From Chondrosia reniformis (Eukaryota; Porifera; Demospongiae; Chondrillida; Chondrillidae), in the NCBI GenBank assembly GCA_947172415.1, contig OX359190.1, forward strand, positions 10,168,001 through 10,232,000: a stretch of DNA of 64,000 bases, written 5' to 3'. Made by a program: the position numbers and the translations under genes. Shown here piece after piece: positions 1 through 15,372 of the stretch. The notes beneath the pieces are model-generated. The model did not search any database. It was not told where the DNA came from and saw only the letters and a list, made by a program, of their open reading frames with translations. The number at the start of each line of letters is the position of its first letter. Position 1 is the stretch's first letter.

Positions 1-1
1 C

Positions 2-790
2 ATGTCTACGGCAGGATCCCTTCGACTGGCGGGGAGACACCGCTTCACTCAACTCATCTATCAACAGAGCAGGAGTGTTCGAACTGTCAGACGCACTAAG
101 AATACGAGGTCGACTATGGACGGTCAGAAATGGGTGAGTACTAGTGTAGAGTGAAGCATTTCCGACAGTTTATTGGATAAAGTTTTATTCAGTTCCGACA
201 AGTTAAGAAAAGGAACTACGTACCTATACATTTACCAGAATCCACATTCTCGCTGTAGCTGATCCACTTTGCACACGAAAACAGTTTCCTCTCATGGACA
301 AGAAATGGCACCATTTCAATGGCTGCAGGAGGAGGTTGTCTCTTGGCAGATGAACAGTTTACAATGCTCAAACTTGCTGGACAAGGTACTGCAAGCTCTC
401 ACCCTCTACCTCTCCTCCACCTCTCCTCCACCCCTCCTCCACACATCACCACATGCTCTCCACTCCTTCACACATTGCTGCTTGTCCTCTATAGCCTTTG
501 CGGACCTTGGACTAGTATTCATGATTGTGGGGACGGGAGAGTATATATATCACTCGTACAAGTTCAGGCATCGCCTTCACATTTCCACCACTAGGATGGT
601 GTGGGTCGTGGGGTATGCCCTCACGTTGCTGATGGCATGGGCCTATGGAGCCTCATACATCCAAGGAGAGTTTGGGCTCTTTAGCCATTTGGCCATTTTC
701 AAGAGCAGAATTTCTCAATATTACTACTTGGAATCCAAATCTGAAACTGAACGAAAGATTGGTAGATTCAATGCCATGAAGAAAGACTAA
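2..790 (+). CDS. Small two-helix membrane protein, uncharacterised
   Basis: Three exons join in frame: 2-133, 259-385 and 495-790 (donors GTGAGT and GTACTG, acceptors CTGTAG and CTATAG), giving 184 residues if the ATG at position 2 is the start. Coding may extend left of the window. The N-terminus is rich in Arg and Ser/Thr and could be a mitochondrial presequence (inference). The last exon holds two hydrophobic stretches, around LGLVFMIVGTG and VVGYALTLLMAWAYGASYI, then a charged tail ending in NAMKKD. I do not recognise the family and assign no function. AATAAA signals lie at about 957 and 1038. The gene converges on the SIX1/2 gene, with about 320 bp between stop codons. Confidence 0.65.
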
Positions 791-1111
791 AGATATTTTT
801 GATTTTAACTTACTAATTCTTTAAATTTTATAATTTATTGAATGATTCATTTATTGTACATAAGACATTCAAAAATGGACTAACATTACACTGAAACAGA
901 AACATAAAAATACATGCAAAGTTTATGTAGAACATATGAGGTAGATTCATGTATAAAATAAATAGCAGTTATTCCTGTACTGTTGCAAACTTCAGCATAT
1001 ATAAATGGTCAAAATTATGAATTGTCTCGTGTTATAAAATAAAGTCTGAAAATCAGAAATTTTAGACTGCACATTAATCAGTTAGCAGGAGACCTCGAGC
1101 CTTCAAGATGG

Positions 1112-3875
1112 TTAGTAGATTCCAGTGGCTCGGTGGGGGAAGTGGGGGACCAGGTGGGGCATCAGGCTGGGTGCCTGAAATTGACTGAGGGTGGGGGACT
1201 CGGGCTGGAAGCAATTCAATGGCTGTGTGGACTGGGGTAGACTGGTGATGATTGGCTGCTGCCCTAAAGTGGTAAAGTGGAACAGGACACACATTATACG
1301 AGTTCCCTTTGAACATTTACGATGCACATAAACTTGTTACAGTGGAGAATAGGGAAAAAGTAATATTTTATCTTCACATATAGCTCTGTGCTGTAATTAA
1401 CATGCTACAAAACGTAACACTGATAGAAGTGTATGCTATAATTAACATCATACCATGAAGTAATTATGTAATCAGATAACTTCAAACAAATTTGGATAGC
1501 TACCTCACCTTGGAGACTAGTGTGGGACATTCCCATATTCCAGGAGGCGGTTGTGGGGTAGGGCTGGTATCGGACAGAGGAGGCTGTGCTTGGTTGGTAC
1601 ACGCTCTGCATCTGAGGGCCGTATCCCTGGAATATCTGTGTGTTGTATGCATGGTGGGTGGAGACTGGGTTTACTGGTTTGGGTTCCATTCCACTTGGGG
1701 TATTTGGGAACGTGAACATACTAGCCGTTTGGAAATCGGAATGAGTACTTGAAGGCCCTTCTCCGAAAGGAGATGTTGGTCCATCCAATTTAGAAGTTGC
1801 TGTATCCACACTAGGAATCACAGAATCTGAGCTGTTCAAGACTGGTTCATTTGGAGGGAGTTCGTCCTTCACAATGTGATGAGGAGACTCACTGGGTAAG
1901 TGGTCTGCTAAGGAGCTCCCTTCATCTGAGGGGGTTAACAGGTCAGTCTGAGATGGAAGAGGAGAGTCTTCTCTCAATCTTCTGTCTGATACCTTTGTCT
2001 CTTTGACACTCTGACTATCATCTGTGTCAATAAAACTACAAAAGTGAGAAGACAAATGTATATATACTTTGTGTATGCACAACCAGTACATCAGATGTGG
2101 TAAAATTTATTGGATTACACAAATTGAGTCTGTTATATGGTTGAGTGATAGAGCTTGTCTAAGCTAACAGAGAATTTCCTTTGATCTCTCACTCTCCATA
2201 GCTGCAATACTAACAATCCTACCATTCAACTGTTACAACATGCAAGCTGTTTGGTATTTCAAACATGCTCTGAATGCACACATGTATGTAGCTGGCATAC
2301 CCGTCTTTGGCGGCTTCTGCTGCCCTTTCTCGCTGTCTCCTGTTCTTGAACCAGTTGCTGACCTGAAGAAAAACAATTAGTAATTATAAGAGAATTGATC
2401 CCTAGAATATCACCTCTCCAATCTCATTGTGTATAGAGAGTATATGGTAGTGCTCTCTAAGTAGGGCTGTATAATATACACTTTATTACTACTACACCGT
2501 TAGTGCTATATACCTTTACTCTATACTTAACTCGTACACTCTTATAAAATGACTTTCCCATCCAATTCACACACAAACACACTCTATTATATGCAACAGA
2601 TAGATTATACCTAGCGCTCATCACTGGTCACCTCATACTTTTACATTTGCTTGAATAAAGTGTGGAGGAATGTTACAGTTATCGGAAAACAATATCCATA
2701 ATTGTATATTCATGAACCTATAATCAGCTATACACAAATCAATGATGACTCCATCCCTACCAACTCGTATCTATATACAGGATCCATCTCTCTAGTGTAT
2801 ACATTACAGACATAGCCTGTTATATCATCATTTCCTTATATAGTGATGCTAACTGAGTCATGAGAGTCTGCATATAGTGAGTTTAGTAGTTCAACATCAT
2901 ACCAACCAAAAATATTTAAGCCACCACAAAGACAAAAATGTTTTCCAAATTCAAAAAAATATTTTTTAAATTGCAAGTTATTGGGACCCCAAATCAGTAG
3001 GATTCTGAACTATTGTTAAAATTTATAAACTGATGAAAATCTAATGTATTAACGAATAACAACTGCATAGCAAGTTATAATGGATAACAAATTGCTATTA
3101 ATTAAAAGCAGGCACAACTTGGAAAAATTAACAGAAAATGAAAAGCATTAAAACCTGTTTTGCATTAAAAGTACATTCATGTGAAAATATTAAATTATAC
3201 ATGCAAGCCAATTTTCCATAGCATTCTGCTAACCTGGGTTGTGGTTAATCCAGTTAATTCTGCCAGTTCCCTCTTCTCAGTGGGTGAAGGGTATGGATTC
3301 TTCTCGTACCAATCTCTCAGAACCTTTCTGCTCTTCTCCTTAAAACAATAGCTAGTTTCTTCTCCATCCCAGATGGTTCGCGGTAAAGGGTACTTTCGCC
3401 TAATACGATATTTTCCTACTGCTCCTAGAGGTTTTCTTCTTACTCTTTCCGCTTCAATATAATGAGCTTGTAACCATAGCTGTTGCATCTTCGGGTGGTT
3501 ACCGGGAGAAAAATTATTGCTTTCAATTATTTCGTAAAGTTCTCTAAAGTTACCTTGATGAAACGAAACAACAGCTTTAGCTTTTAATACACTTTCATTC
3601 TTTTGAATGTCCGGGCAGGGCGGTAGCGACCAAAGAAATCGCGCTAACCGATCGATGTTGCCACTCTGCTGAAGCACCTCACACACACACGCTACCTGCT
3701 CCTGCGTAAAACCAAATTTCATTCCGTTTACTGGTGGAATCGGAAAGCTACCGGCACTCGGAGCTACAGGGAAAGCCGCGGCAGTTGCAGTAGGAAGATC
3801 CCCCAGAGCAGGCAACGTCTGTCCGCTTGCCACAGTTGTCTGAAAATTTATTCTATCTGGAATCATCATCTGCAT
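1112..3875 (-). CDS. SIX1/2: SIX1/2 (sine oculis class) homeobox transcription factor
   Basis: Four exons: 3234-3875, 2301-2362, 1509-2035 and 1112-1263, all in phase, 460 residues. Residues ~50-165 form the SIX domain ([20 protein letters not shown] onward). The homeodomain follows and begins [11 protein letters not shown], the signature of the SIX1/2 subclass rather than SIX3/6 or SIX4/5. An intron splits it after TTTQ, and the recognition helix continues as [20 protein letters not shown]. The C-terminal half is Ser/Pro/Thr-rich, as expected of a transactivation tail. The ATG at 3875 is the first in the open frame, although a second Met lies close by. SIX proteins act in the nucleus with EYA cofactors (family knowledge). 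A long gene-poor region lies upstream. Confidence 0.93.
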
Positions 3876-5799
3876 GTTTCTTCGTCAGCGACAGTATATA
3901 CGAAGGTATATCAACTGAACCAAATCGGAACGATAGCGAGTAATTTGGTAACAGTCCGTACTTGCAAATTCAATAAAATACAATGGATAGCCTTCAACTG
4001 GAAACGCTTCAGTGATTCCGTAAGATAAGCCGCCAATGATATTATAGTCTCTTTCGTGCTAGGATCGTTCTGTACAATTGGTTAGTTTCTCCCTCCTCAA
4101 AGTGCACTTGACGCCACTCGACAGCTCAAAGGCTTCTGTTTAGCAAAAGTGCCAACGACTTTGGTCAGTGAAATGTATCCGTGGAAGTTCTGCCATCGCA
4201 CTAATCGATCCTACTCTTTTATATTGGAACACCTCGACTGGGTAATACGACACCCCGTATTATTGATATGCAATGTGTCGCAGTATAAACTTGTAAGTCA
4301 TCGATAGGGAGGATCGATTGCACGCGGTTAGACCGCCAAGTGATTAACAGGTCATAACCCGTGAAAGCACTCGCAGCTCCTGACGAAATAGTCTATACTG
4401 CTCCAGCAGAATATGTCACATGCGCAGTATGTACACAAATAGCTGTTCAATGCAACCAAGTGCACTGTAGTGGCACTGCTTGTTATGTATTTTGCTCACA
4501 ACATGTATTTTGATTATAACTGGTTTATGTACGCCTCATTGAGCTAATCCAAATTTAAGTGTTGCCTTGTACCTGCTTCCGTGTGAGAGCTCCTTAGCTG
4601 CTTGAACACACCTGCTACATCAGAATTACAACTAATTAGAGCAATATTTGTGGTCATGTAAATCCAAATTAGAAGAAATTTACTTTTCATCTGATCTTCA
4701 CTGATAACCTGGTCAACCTTTAATAGTAGGAGCATAAAGTGTGTCTGTGGTCACCTGGCACATAGCATGCTCTAGTATACATTGGCCACCTTAAGCTTAT
4801 GCATGAATCCTGAAATCAGCACCACCTCAGACTTCAACATCAAAGGTTGTCTAGACACATGAATATCATTAAATATTTAATAATATTCATAGAATTGGGT
4901 TCATCAAGATGCTTTCAAGATATACATAGGTTAAATAACAGCTTTTAGTAGCTACCCACAAATTAGGTGACAGATGTTAAGTATACTAATGTAATTCATA
5001 GGAAGGGGAAATGTATTGTGAATAATGTTGAAACCATTTCTTTCAATTACCAAGTAATATAGTGAGCAACTGCACTTTACAATCAGTGAGCCAATAGTTG
5101 CAATATGAACTGTTATTTAAAAGGTCAAAGGAAGAATCTTACAATCTGAAGGAGTTGACATGGAATTAGCAAGGGTAGTAAGGAAGGTTGCTCTGTCATA
5201 CTTGGTGAGAACTTGAGAGTATTCTCAGCCGTACACTGCATTCTTATAGTTTCCTTGATCTGTGAGGGGGCATCTGTGATATTTATCAGAGAATGTTGGT
5301 TCAGAGATTTTGACGTAAATACCAAACCATGATACACACATTCTGAATGCAATATATATCTATATCTTTGTATTAAGAGGAGCACAAGTGTATGTTTCAC
5401 TTTAAAAGGAATCCTCAATTAGTGGTGAGTTTGTTCAATTACTGAATAATAACAGCTCATTACAAAGAACAATGAGGACTGGCTGGTATACAATGAATTC
5501 AAGACCAGTATTGTGTTCCACGGTCCATCACCTTGAGCAGGCCCTGTGCCTAGCAAAGATGAATATTTGATAATAGTCTAGACATGACTGAAAGATTCAC
5601 TTTTCGATAGGAATATTGTTCGAGCTAATTATATAGGTGTTGAACACTTGTGGCTTCAATCTCTACAAAAACTCATTTCATAATTGATTCTACTTGGCAC
5701 TGAGTATATTTACTTTAAAAGAGAGTTGCTATTTGTGCATATAATTGGTGTCAGGAGAAACTTGTCACATACACATTTCAAGAATTTAGTTGATTGAAA

Positions 5800-5992
5800 A
5801 GTGGTCACACTAGAGAGGTGGTCACATTAGAGAGGTGGTCACACTAGAGAGGTGGTCACATTAGAGAGGTGGTCACATTAGAGAGGTGGTCAAATTAGAG
5901 AGGTGGTCACATTAGAGAGGTGGTCACACTAGAGAGGTGGTCAAATTAGAGAGGTGGTCACATTAGAGAGGTGGTCACACTAGAGAGGTGGC
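5800..5992. repeat. 17-bp minisatellite (GAGGTGGTCACATTAGA)
   Basis: About eleven tandem copies of a 17-bp unit with C/T and A/C variants. The same core reappears inside the longer unit at about 15.9-16.2 kb. Confidence 0.95.
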
Positions 5993-6265
5993 CCTATTGC
6001 ATATATATGTTTGTAAACTGATTCAAAATCCTAGCATAATAACGTATTTAAAATTAAATGTAACATTCTTTGAAAACAGATCATGTGACCTCAATCCAAA
6101 CTAGAAATTAATACATTTTCCCTATCAGTTCTACTGTTCATATTTAACACCTAAAAAGTTTGAGTATTAATTTACTGGAAAATTATGCATCCAAATGTAT
6201 ACTTTAATACAAATGATTCAACCCACAAAGGCACATATACAACAAGTTGTTCTCAAAATGATCTA

Positions 6266-6375
<110 letters not shown>

Positions 6376-7749
6376 TCATCAACATCATCCAGTTCATGGT
6401 GAATATACACAAACTGGTATATATTTCGTTTAACGTCATGGGGCATGGTAGAGCAAGTACATCTGATAGTCTATGTACACAGGAACTACCACTAATTGAG
6501 GAACACTCTAAACTGGTGTCAACTAGCAGGATACTTACATGATTAGTTAAATAACTGTTCCAAACTCTCTCTCTCTATCTAATGATATCATACCACTTCT
6601 ACGAACTGACATCATGATGAGTGACACTTGCAAGGTTATACATAGGTAATCCCAGAATAATGGGATATAGAGAGAGTTTTTTGAATATTACTGGAATGAC
6701 ATGACTACCTTTGAACGAGGTCCATTTGTAGTAGCGGTAATGTTTACTAGTAATTGAAAGTAAAGTGTAAGGATTGCTGAAATTCCTAACACGGGTAGCA
6801 ACACTACGTATATTCTCAACATACATAAGCAACACTATATCCTCAACATACATAAGCAACATTTCAACTTTCCCTGACAATATATCATATGTTGGTTGAC
6901 ACCTTAAATGAGGGTCTACACTGAGCTGAAGGACACGGGAGTAGATAATCAATTGACAGGTCAAAATACTGTTAATGGTATCACCACTTGAATGTGCTCC
7001 TTGATCAGAGGTATTGCATAGCAAATAAGACTTAACAGTTATGGTGCAGCGTTTCAGGCTGTAGACATATACACATGCAGACTAATACACTAATAGAATA
7101 TCAGGGAAATATCACATATCTATACATAATAATAATACATACATAAATAGATTAATAAGGTGGTAATTAGCTATATATTGTGTATTGTACTTGTAGACTG
7201 TAAATTGAAAATACACACAAGCGTTATGCTACTTGATGCATTGTTTGGAAAGTTGGATAGAGGCGTGTGTTGGGCTGTTTAGCACGCAACAAACTTGACC
7301 TGAGAGGGAGTTTAGTGATATTGCAGGGAAATTAAGAAGTGCCAACAGTAGCGGTAATGCATTCTCATGATCGAGTTACCATTTGACATTAGATCAATAT
7401 TGGGAAAGGTGTTGTGTTACAGTGAGATTCCTTTGAAATAAGCCAATTAAATCTTAAACTACACATATAATATTTGGTGCCAAACTTAATTTTAAATCAA
7501 AGAAACTTTCACCATTGAACCAAAAAACAGCAAATTATCAGTATACTGGTTGCATGCTGTGTTAACATTGATATTTATAACTACAGAGTTCATAATGCAT
7601 CAGTTGTAGTTTAAGTAAATTGATTTATTTAAGCATTGCTTATAGATTACACATTGAGCACGAGGTAATGAATTCTGTTCCACTATAAAAAATCCAGCCA
7701 GTCTATATACTATAACAGCTTGGCTTGGCTGGCATTCATTACATACATT

Positions 7750-8083
7750 AGGACTGAGACGTGGCCATCTTTAGGACTGAGACGTGGCCATCTTTAGGAC
7801 TGAGACGTGGCCATCTTTAGGACTGAGACGTGGTCATCTTTAGGACTGAGACGTGGCCATCTTTAGAACTGAGACGTGGTCATCTTTAGAACTGAGACGT
7901 GGTCATCTTTAGAACTGAGACGTGGTCATCTTTAGGACTGAGACGTGGCATTTTTTAAGACTGAGACATGGTCATCTTTAGGACTGAGACGTGGCCATTT
8001 TTAAGACTGAGACATGGTCATCTTTAGGACTGAGACGTGGCCATTTTTAAGACTGAGACATGGTCATCTTTAAGACTGAGACA
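7750..8083. repeat. 23-bp minisatellite (TAGGACTGAGACGTGGCCAT)
   Basis: About fourteen copies of a 23-bp unit. Variants (GGACTG/GAACTG, GGCCAT/GGTCAT, GACGTG/GACATG) increase toward the right end. Confidence 0.95.
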
Positions 8084-11030
8084 TCAAGTATTCTCACAAT
8101 ACACTTAGAAAATACTTCAAAATACATGTGGATATTCAAGAGAATTCACATTGCGTCAGTTACAAGACCCTATACAGCTGAGGACATACAGTGCGAGGAC
8201 ACACTGTAGTTTCAGTGGAAGCAAGTCTAAACCTGATTAGATTCATTAAGGCCACCATATGTACATGGGAGCAGTCAGAACTGTTTGGGAGTGTAAGGAG
8301 GAATGCGAGGAGTAGGATGTAACAGTGTTAATGCCAATCATAACTGGTACGGCCCTCCCCCAAATGTAGCAATGCGGGGATAAAATACACAAATATCAAC
8401 ATTTTTACCTGCTGTTGTGAAAACTGCTTTCCTTTCATCTCTAGATTGTGGTCACTTGAGTACATGAGGTCCGATCTCGTGCATTCCTACAGCAATGTAG
8501 CTACAGCTTGGATACAACTGAATGCAGGCGCTCTAATTAGCAAGGCGTTCTCAATATCAATTCTTTGCCATGTAACCACTTAAGTTTATCAACTTAAATT
8601 TTGGCACATCTTATACACAACTATCAAGTTGGGCAACTGTGGGTACAAACACTTCACAGAGCAGATGAGCGCTTTGTAGGACTTCCTATCTTATAACATA
8701 CAACCATCAACGGCATCTTAGATTGGCTCGACTCAGTTCCACCAATTTACTCATCAGTTATTGAATTAATATCTCATATCTCAATCAGCATGCATGGTGA
8801 GTAATGATATATGATAAAATGACACTTAGTAAAAGTGTTAGTTTGCATGCATAATAATATACCAGATGTGAAGTCTGTAAAATTTAGTGAAGTCAATCAC
8901 AACTGTCATGCCAAAGAGGTATATGGATTCCACTTACTCTTTGTAGCTGCCAGGCTTCCTGAAAACTAGGGATTCAAACTATTTCTGTAAGGTTTCTGAA
9001 GAAGTATACAGTTAAATTCCTTAATAGTATTATGATTGTCACCATCACAACAATAAACTAAGCGTTACTGCACAATTACCCTATCAGCTGAACTCAATGA
9101 GGATGGCAATTGCTTGCATCTACCCGACATTGCTACAGAACATTTATAGGAAGTTTAGATATGTTTTGTTATTTAGTGTGGGTTGGAGGGAGCCACTGTC
9201 ATCTCAGGACTCATTGGAGGGAGTCAGGACTATTCTTGGCTCAAGAGAGGGGGGCTGAGTGTTTGCCTGATTTGTGGTCGGAAAATGTATCATTTAGAGC
9301 AACTTGACTGACCACTTGGGGTATCCAATTTCAACTGAGAATGTCTGGAAACTGGGGATGTTGGACAGAGGCTTCACCTAAGCACGCTTTAATTATATTT
9401 GCTTGCAATGGGCAACCAGATATATTGGCCAGAAGAGTGAAGAAATGTTGAGCAAAGTAAACATCAAATGAGCCCTTGAAGTGACTATGATTGACCTCAG
9501 ATGTTGTGAAACATTTCTCTCTGAGATTATATTACATATCAAGTTAATAGTTATTACCTTATTAAATAGCTTCTCTGGTTGTCTGCATGAATGGATATAT
9601 AGACTGGATTCATGTGATAGCTTGTCAGAATGCGATTCCCTGCCTATTCCCATCCTTTTCCCACTGGCTCCTGGATTAGTCTGTAAGGAGAGACATACCG
9701 CAGTGAGATAACCTTATATTTCATAGCAGATAAGTGCATTTGATAGGATAATATGAGAGCTTGGCACCTATTCAACGCTGAATACTATACCCTACTACTC
9801 TAGGGAGTTTACCAAGTATTTCTAGGTGACTGTTAGATCAGAGAATTGATTTTAAAGTGCATAGATGCATTGGGTTGGCCATTCTAGGCCCTTTTCATCA
9901 TCTTGTTGGTGATTGTATATCTATTTTAAGAATTTATTTAATTGACATTTAACAAGATTATATCACCTCATTAGCAACAACAATGACCTAACTAATTGAA
10001 TATAAATCTAATATAGCAGTCCACAATCATGGTGTGTCCATCTCAAAACTGTCTTGTTCAGCTTGGAGAGGTCAAAGTGCAACTACACCTGGTATATAAA
10101 GTGAAAGTCTCAATACTAACATTTGGTGTTTAATTCATTAAACCACATAACTAGTTAGGCAAAGACAAATGAAAAATTGGGATAATGTCACAAGACACAA
10201 TTAAAATTAAGACTTGTATGGCCAGTTACTACGTATATGGATGTGGATAGGTGCACACAAATTGAAAATATGAATCCTTCCAATTTAGAATAGCGCTATT
10301 CACTCAAAGCACCACACATTACAATATATTTGCAATCTCCCTTAATTTTTCGATCCAAATATGGACATGCAGCGGTGCTAACCACAGATCCACATATACT
10401 ATAGAGTGAAGTAACAATGCATCACATATATACAAAGACATATTCCGTTGCCATGGAAATGTGTTTTGCTGAGCTCCTAATGCATTTGTATAATTCAATA
10501 AAACTTGACAAAGATGATTGCAGTGTTAAATTATGTCAGATTAAGCAATTAATGGTTAAACATATGGAACAAAGATGGTGGTTACCGGAGTGATCCTTTG
10601 AAAGGGGGTAAGCACTTGAGAGGGTAACAATGGGGAAGCCATGGAAAGGAAGGTAGTTTTCCATAAGTATTTCAGCTTAATATTATCAGCATATCATTAT
10701 ATCCCATTTGTAGTGAACCAGTCCATATATACAGATATGATCACAGTCCACTAATTAATGTTTTCACAACGGTGAGCTAATATTGGAGCCCCAAGTGACG
10801 ATTACCCACTCCACATATATATATATATATATTTGTTATACAGACACACACACAATGCAAAGATACTTTAACAAGATGGAGTGATATTATGTGACTTGAA
10901 AAGGCTATTTATACTCTATATATAATATCACTTCTAAATATAGTAACATTACCAAATTTGTTAAGGTATTGTATTTGTCAAATATTTAACAAACAACAAA
11001 ACTCACATCCCTGGACCACTCCCACATTAA

Positions 11031-11070
11031 CCCCCCTCTCTCCTCCCTCCTCCCTCCTCCCTCCTCCCAA
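11031..11070. repeat. Pyrimidine tract (CTCCTCC)n
   Basis: Short, strongly strand-asymmetric C/T tract. Confidence 0.8.
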
Positions 11071-13765
11071 AGAAGTCGCAGAACTATAATCAAAGACTTT
11101 GATGGCCATACAACAAATGACTGTATATAGTAAGAATGAGAAGTGACTCATCTCACCATATGATACTCTCACCCTCTCACAGTACCAGATGGTGCTGGCA
11201 TGACTTGCTGATCAGTCAAGTGTACAACCAGACAAAACATACAAATGACACTTACCTATCTAATGTTATCCCGCCATCTCACATTTTATAGTAATTCCTA
11301 TTGCATATCTTATGTATTAAAGCACAAATTACAATACATAATATAGTATGGTGGTATAATATAAAGTTAATATATTGTATACAGTTTTATCTATATAGGA
11401 GCAATGAATACAATTAAAAGGACTCTCGTGAATATATTTAAGTATTTCCTTTTTCCCAAAGTCCCTTGTATAGGTATAGCCTCAATTGATTACAGTACAT
11501 TATAAGAGGTAACGAGAGGGAAGGTTGCTAAGTAAACAATGTCTGATCAGTGTTTACTTAAGAACAACATCAAAGCCCAAAGAATGCTTTAAAGTAGACT
11601 GTATGGATGTGTAAATAGGGAAAGTGCCCATAGAAAAGCTCTCCAAGTGTCATACACCAGACACACCCTCTCACAGAGTTGGCCACTCACAAAATGCTCT
11701 TATATACTATTTGTGCAATTGTTTAAAGTGTCAGTGGCTGGTTAATCAACGGCTTATGATGCTCCACAGAACTGGTAACTGATATTGCACTTTTAGCCGG
11801 TGTGTGTCAAGCGTAGCAGAATACCAGAGGCAATGCTTGGAAATGCTGTATAGTTTACTTAATTTGTAAACGAACACTATCACATGTCATATGTGGTTAA
11901 AGGTTCTAATTTGACATAATCACTTAATGACTCGTTGCATCTCTCAGCTACTTTGTGCAATCAGCTAATTAAACAGTTAACAGCTCTCGATGATCCTCCA
12001 GTCACTCTTCACTTTAATTCAACTTACCAAACAGACAAATTTAATTTATATGTACAAACACAACATTGACACTTGATATAAAAATATTTTCATTTTAAAG
12101 GTATGAAATTTGGATTTTTGATAATGAATTGCTGTGCAATAAATCGTATTGAAAGCAGTTACTGTGACTTTCTCTGGTATTGCCTTAGAAACAAGAATGA
12201 TGTGATATGTTAAAATGTAGCATGATATCAGAAGAATAGATACATGGTCAGTTAATCATCCACTGTCAGTCACATTTACATGATACTATGTTAGACCCTG
12301 TTCACACTGTTGTTGCAACATTCCTGGTCAGGAAAGGTGCTTCCTCAATCAGGTACTTCTCCCCATCACCCAGGGGGTCACACACAAGTATGCAGTGGCC
12401 ACAGAGGATTGTATATACAACCAATTAATGGTCCCAGCTTCATTTTGATAGCTACTGACAGAATTAGTATAGTGATATCTCAGTCACACAGAGCCCTGTT
12501 AAAGTAACAACTGTTGCTTTAAAAAAGAGTTCATTCAGTTTATGACCTTTGAAATCTGAAACTAACCATGTCCCCTATATACACATATACCCTATCACAC
12601 TAAGTATGTATACACACCTCACCTGGCACAGCTGCGTGCATCAAACCACAGGTAAGCTCCCCTAACTACGTGATATGATTACATGAAGGCATAGCATAGC
12701 GACTCTTAATATATTTTAGACGTTGTTCATGTTATTGTATATGCACATGTGGAGGTATGTCGGTGGGATTACTGTATGTCGACAGATCAGTGCCAGAGGT
12801 TAGGATGTTGCGCCATCTTCCGAAAACTGTTTTTAGCTTTTTATGAAAATGGAATGAAACCCAAACTGATGTTCTCATGACAACTTTTATGGTAAGCTGC
12901 TGTTGCTATGGTAATACTGTGTTTCTATGGTTACTTTGTGTTTTTAAGGTTATTTAGTCATTTTATGGTTCTAATCACCTTTCATGTGTGCATGATGCGC
13001 TAGCTATGCTTCTCACGGACGGGGAGAGGTCAGAACAGCTCTACAAGTGCAGATGAAATTAATACTATACTAGTGCTTGGCAGAGTAAAGGGCTGTTGGA
13101 AGCAAATGAAATGTATTGATTTCAGGATACACGTATCTACAGTTCCCATCCCTCACCACTGTCACTTTGGTTGATGTAGTCTCCCATGTAAGTCAATGAA
13201 GTATCTCTTTGAAGTTTTTACCACAAGAGGTACTTTTATAAACAGGAAGTGAAACCATGACAACCAAGCTCCTGGAACATATTCCCTACTCACATTCAAT
13301 GATCCACATCTCTGTATGCAACATGTTAATATACTTGTGTCGCTGCTAAGCAACCGTATTATGTATATTCACACTGTATTCTACTGAATGTAATAAAGTT
13401 GTGAAGAAGGTTTTGAAGAATAATTCAAAACTTCAAGTTGTGAATATTTAGATCAAGAGAACTTGTTTCTCAGACAATCATGAGCTAGTTTAGTTTGTGT
13501 TAAATAGTGACAAACTATGATACAAGACCGCAAATCCGTAGTGACTCTTTATAGATTGTCAATGAATTTTGAAAACTTCACCTAACAAACGGATTGGTTT
13601 TGAACATCAACTCAAATTGGTTCTAAATGTTTAATTGGGTAACTATTGAACAGCTTATCTTTTCCAATTGTTAGGTACAAATATGTGGTCAATTGAGTCA
13701 ACCAAATGTTCCCTAGTAGCCAATTAAACACCAACTTTACACTTCATAATTATAGTGTTGCTAAT

Positions 13766-13995
13766 AGTAGGCTATGTATATACATGTATACAGTTATACA
13801 TGTATACAGTAGGCTATGTATATATATGTATACAGTAGGCTATATGTGTATACATGTATACAGTAGGCTATATGTGTATACATGTATACAGTAGGCTATA
13901 TGTATATACATGTATACAGTAGGCTATATGTATATACATGTATACAGTAGGCTATATGTATATACATGTATACAGTAGGCTATATGTATATAGTA
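13766..13995. repeat. ~29-bp AT-rich minisatellite (CAGTAGGCTATATGTATATA)
   Basis: About eight copies of a unit containing TATACATGTATA, a palindrome present in each copy. Alternating purine/pyrimidine runs make extruded hairpins plausible. Confidence 0.92.
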
Positions 13996-14365
13996 CATGT
14001 AATAGTGAAGTATAATCAGTGTGTTTGTATTCGGCAGAACAACCATCCACAGTGGGTAAATATCAATTATCCGAGGTACCACTTCAAAGAGGTGTCTCCT
14101 TCTCGTGTGATCATAACTACAGAATTACCAAGTTGGCAACAGATTGTTAGTTGTTTTACAAACACGGCTCCTGTACCTTCTGACATTGGTTCAACATGAG
14201 ACAAATATACTAATTCCTTTAACATGAAATTGGAGTCCCAACACATACTACACTCATGCACTGTAACAATGATCTGGTATCTCATTACAATAATTTGATA
14301 AGAATATCATGTGTATATACACATAGTTAAGAAGAAATGGTATGGGAAGGCTGAAAGTGATGAGC

Positions 14366-14523
14366 CTAGATATGGGGTAGGTGGGGAGATATGGGGTAGA
14401 TGGGGAGATATGGGGTAGATGGGGAGATATGGGGTAGATGGGGAGATATGGGGTAGGTGGGGAGATATGGGGTAGATGGGGAGATATGGGGTAGATGGGG
14501 AGATATGGGGTAGATGGGTGGGG
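14366..14523. repeat. 19-bp G-rich minisatellite (GATATGGGGTAGATGGGGA)
   Basis: About eight copies. Each unit has two runs of four G, so the + strand could form G-quadruplexes. Confidence 0.93.
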
Positions 14524-15199
14524 AGTAAAGAAGTGAGTGACTGTTGTAAATAATGCTCTTTTGGAGAAATAGGTTTTCAAATTTCCACATTTCTATAGTA
14601 AAATTCAAAGGTAATTTTCATATAATTGAATTGGATATTACATTTACATTTCATTTGCTTTACACTAATTTGATTATATAAATTCAAAGTCGTTTCTCAA
14701 ACTGTTTCATACTACACAATCAATTATCAGGTGCATTGTCCAAAAATTATAAATTATATTTTATAAAGATGACCTTAATTCAATGTTTTTAACTAATGAC
14801 CACACCCCTATCCCATGGTGCCACACCCTTCAACTGGATAATTGCCCCAGCAGATGGGGGTTGTCTCATTATTTTTGTTATGTTCTAATGTGTAACTAGA
14901 CTCCATTGAGCTTCATTGAAGACCTCAGCATTTAAATAGTGTTAGTATTCAAATTCTTGCCTCAAATAGCTGTTATTGAAGTTGAAGTGAGCAGCAGGAT
15001 GTTGACAGGTGTAGGCCTACACAACAGGTAATCCAATCATAAGCTCTAAAGTGATTCAACAGAATTAGCAGGTCTAGAAGGTATGACCATTTGAAAACTG
15101 TCCTCCCCACCAAGGTTGTACCTGCTATGTGTGTGAATAGAAGATTGATTTCATCTTAAATTTCGGTAATATAATTCCAATCTCTATAGATCTAATAAT

Positions 15200-15372
15200 G
15201 TATAGCCAGGGGCTCTTATAGTGCACAGCCAGGGGCCCAATGTATGGCAAGGGCTCTTACAATGTATGGCAAGGGCTCTTACAATGTATGGCAAGGGCTC
15301 TTACAATGTATGGCAAGGGCTCTTACAATGTATGGCAAGGGCTCTTACAATGTATGGCAGGGACTCTTATAG
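15200..15372. repeat. 22-bp minisatellite (TGTATGGCAAGGGCTCTTAC)
   Basis: Five near-perfect copies flanked by decayed ones (AGCCAGGGGCTC at the left, GGCAGGGACTC at the right). Confidence 0.92.
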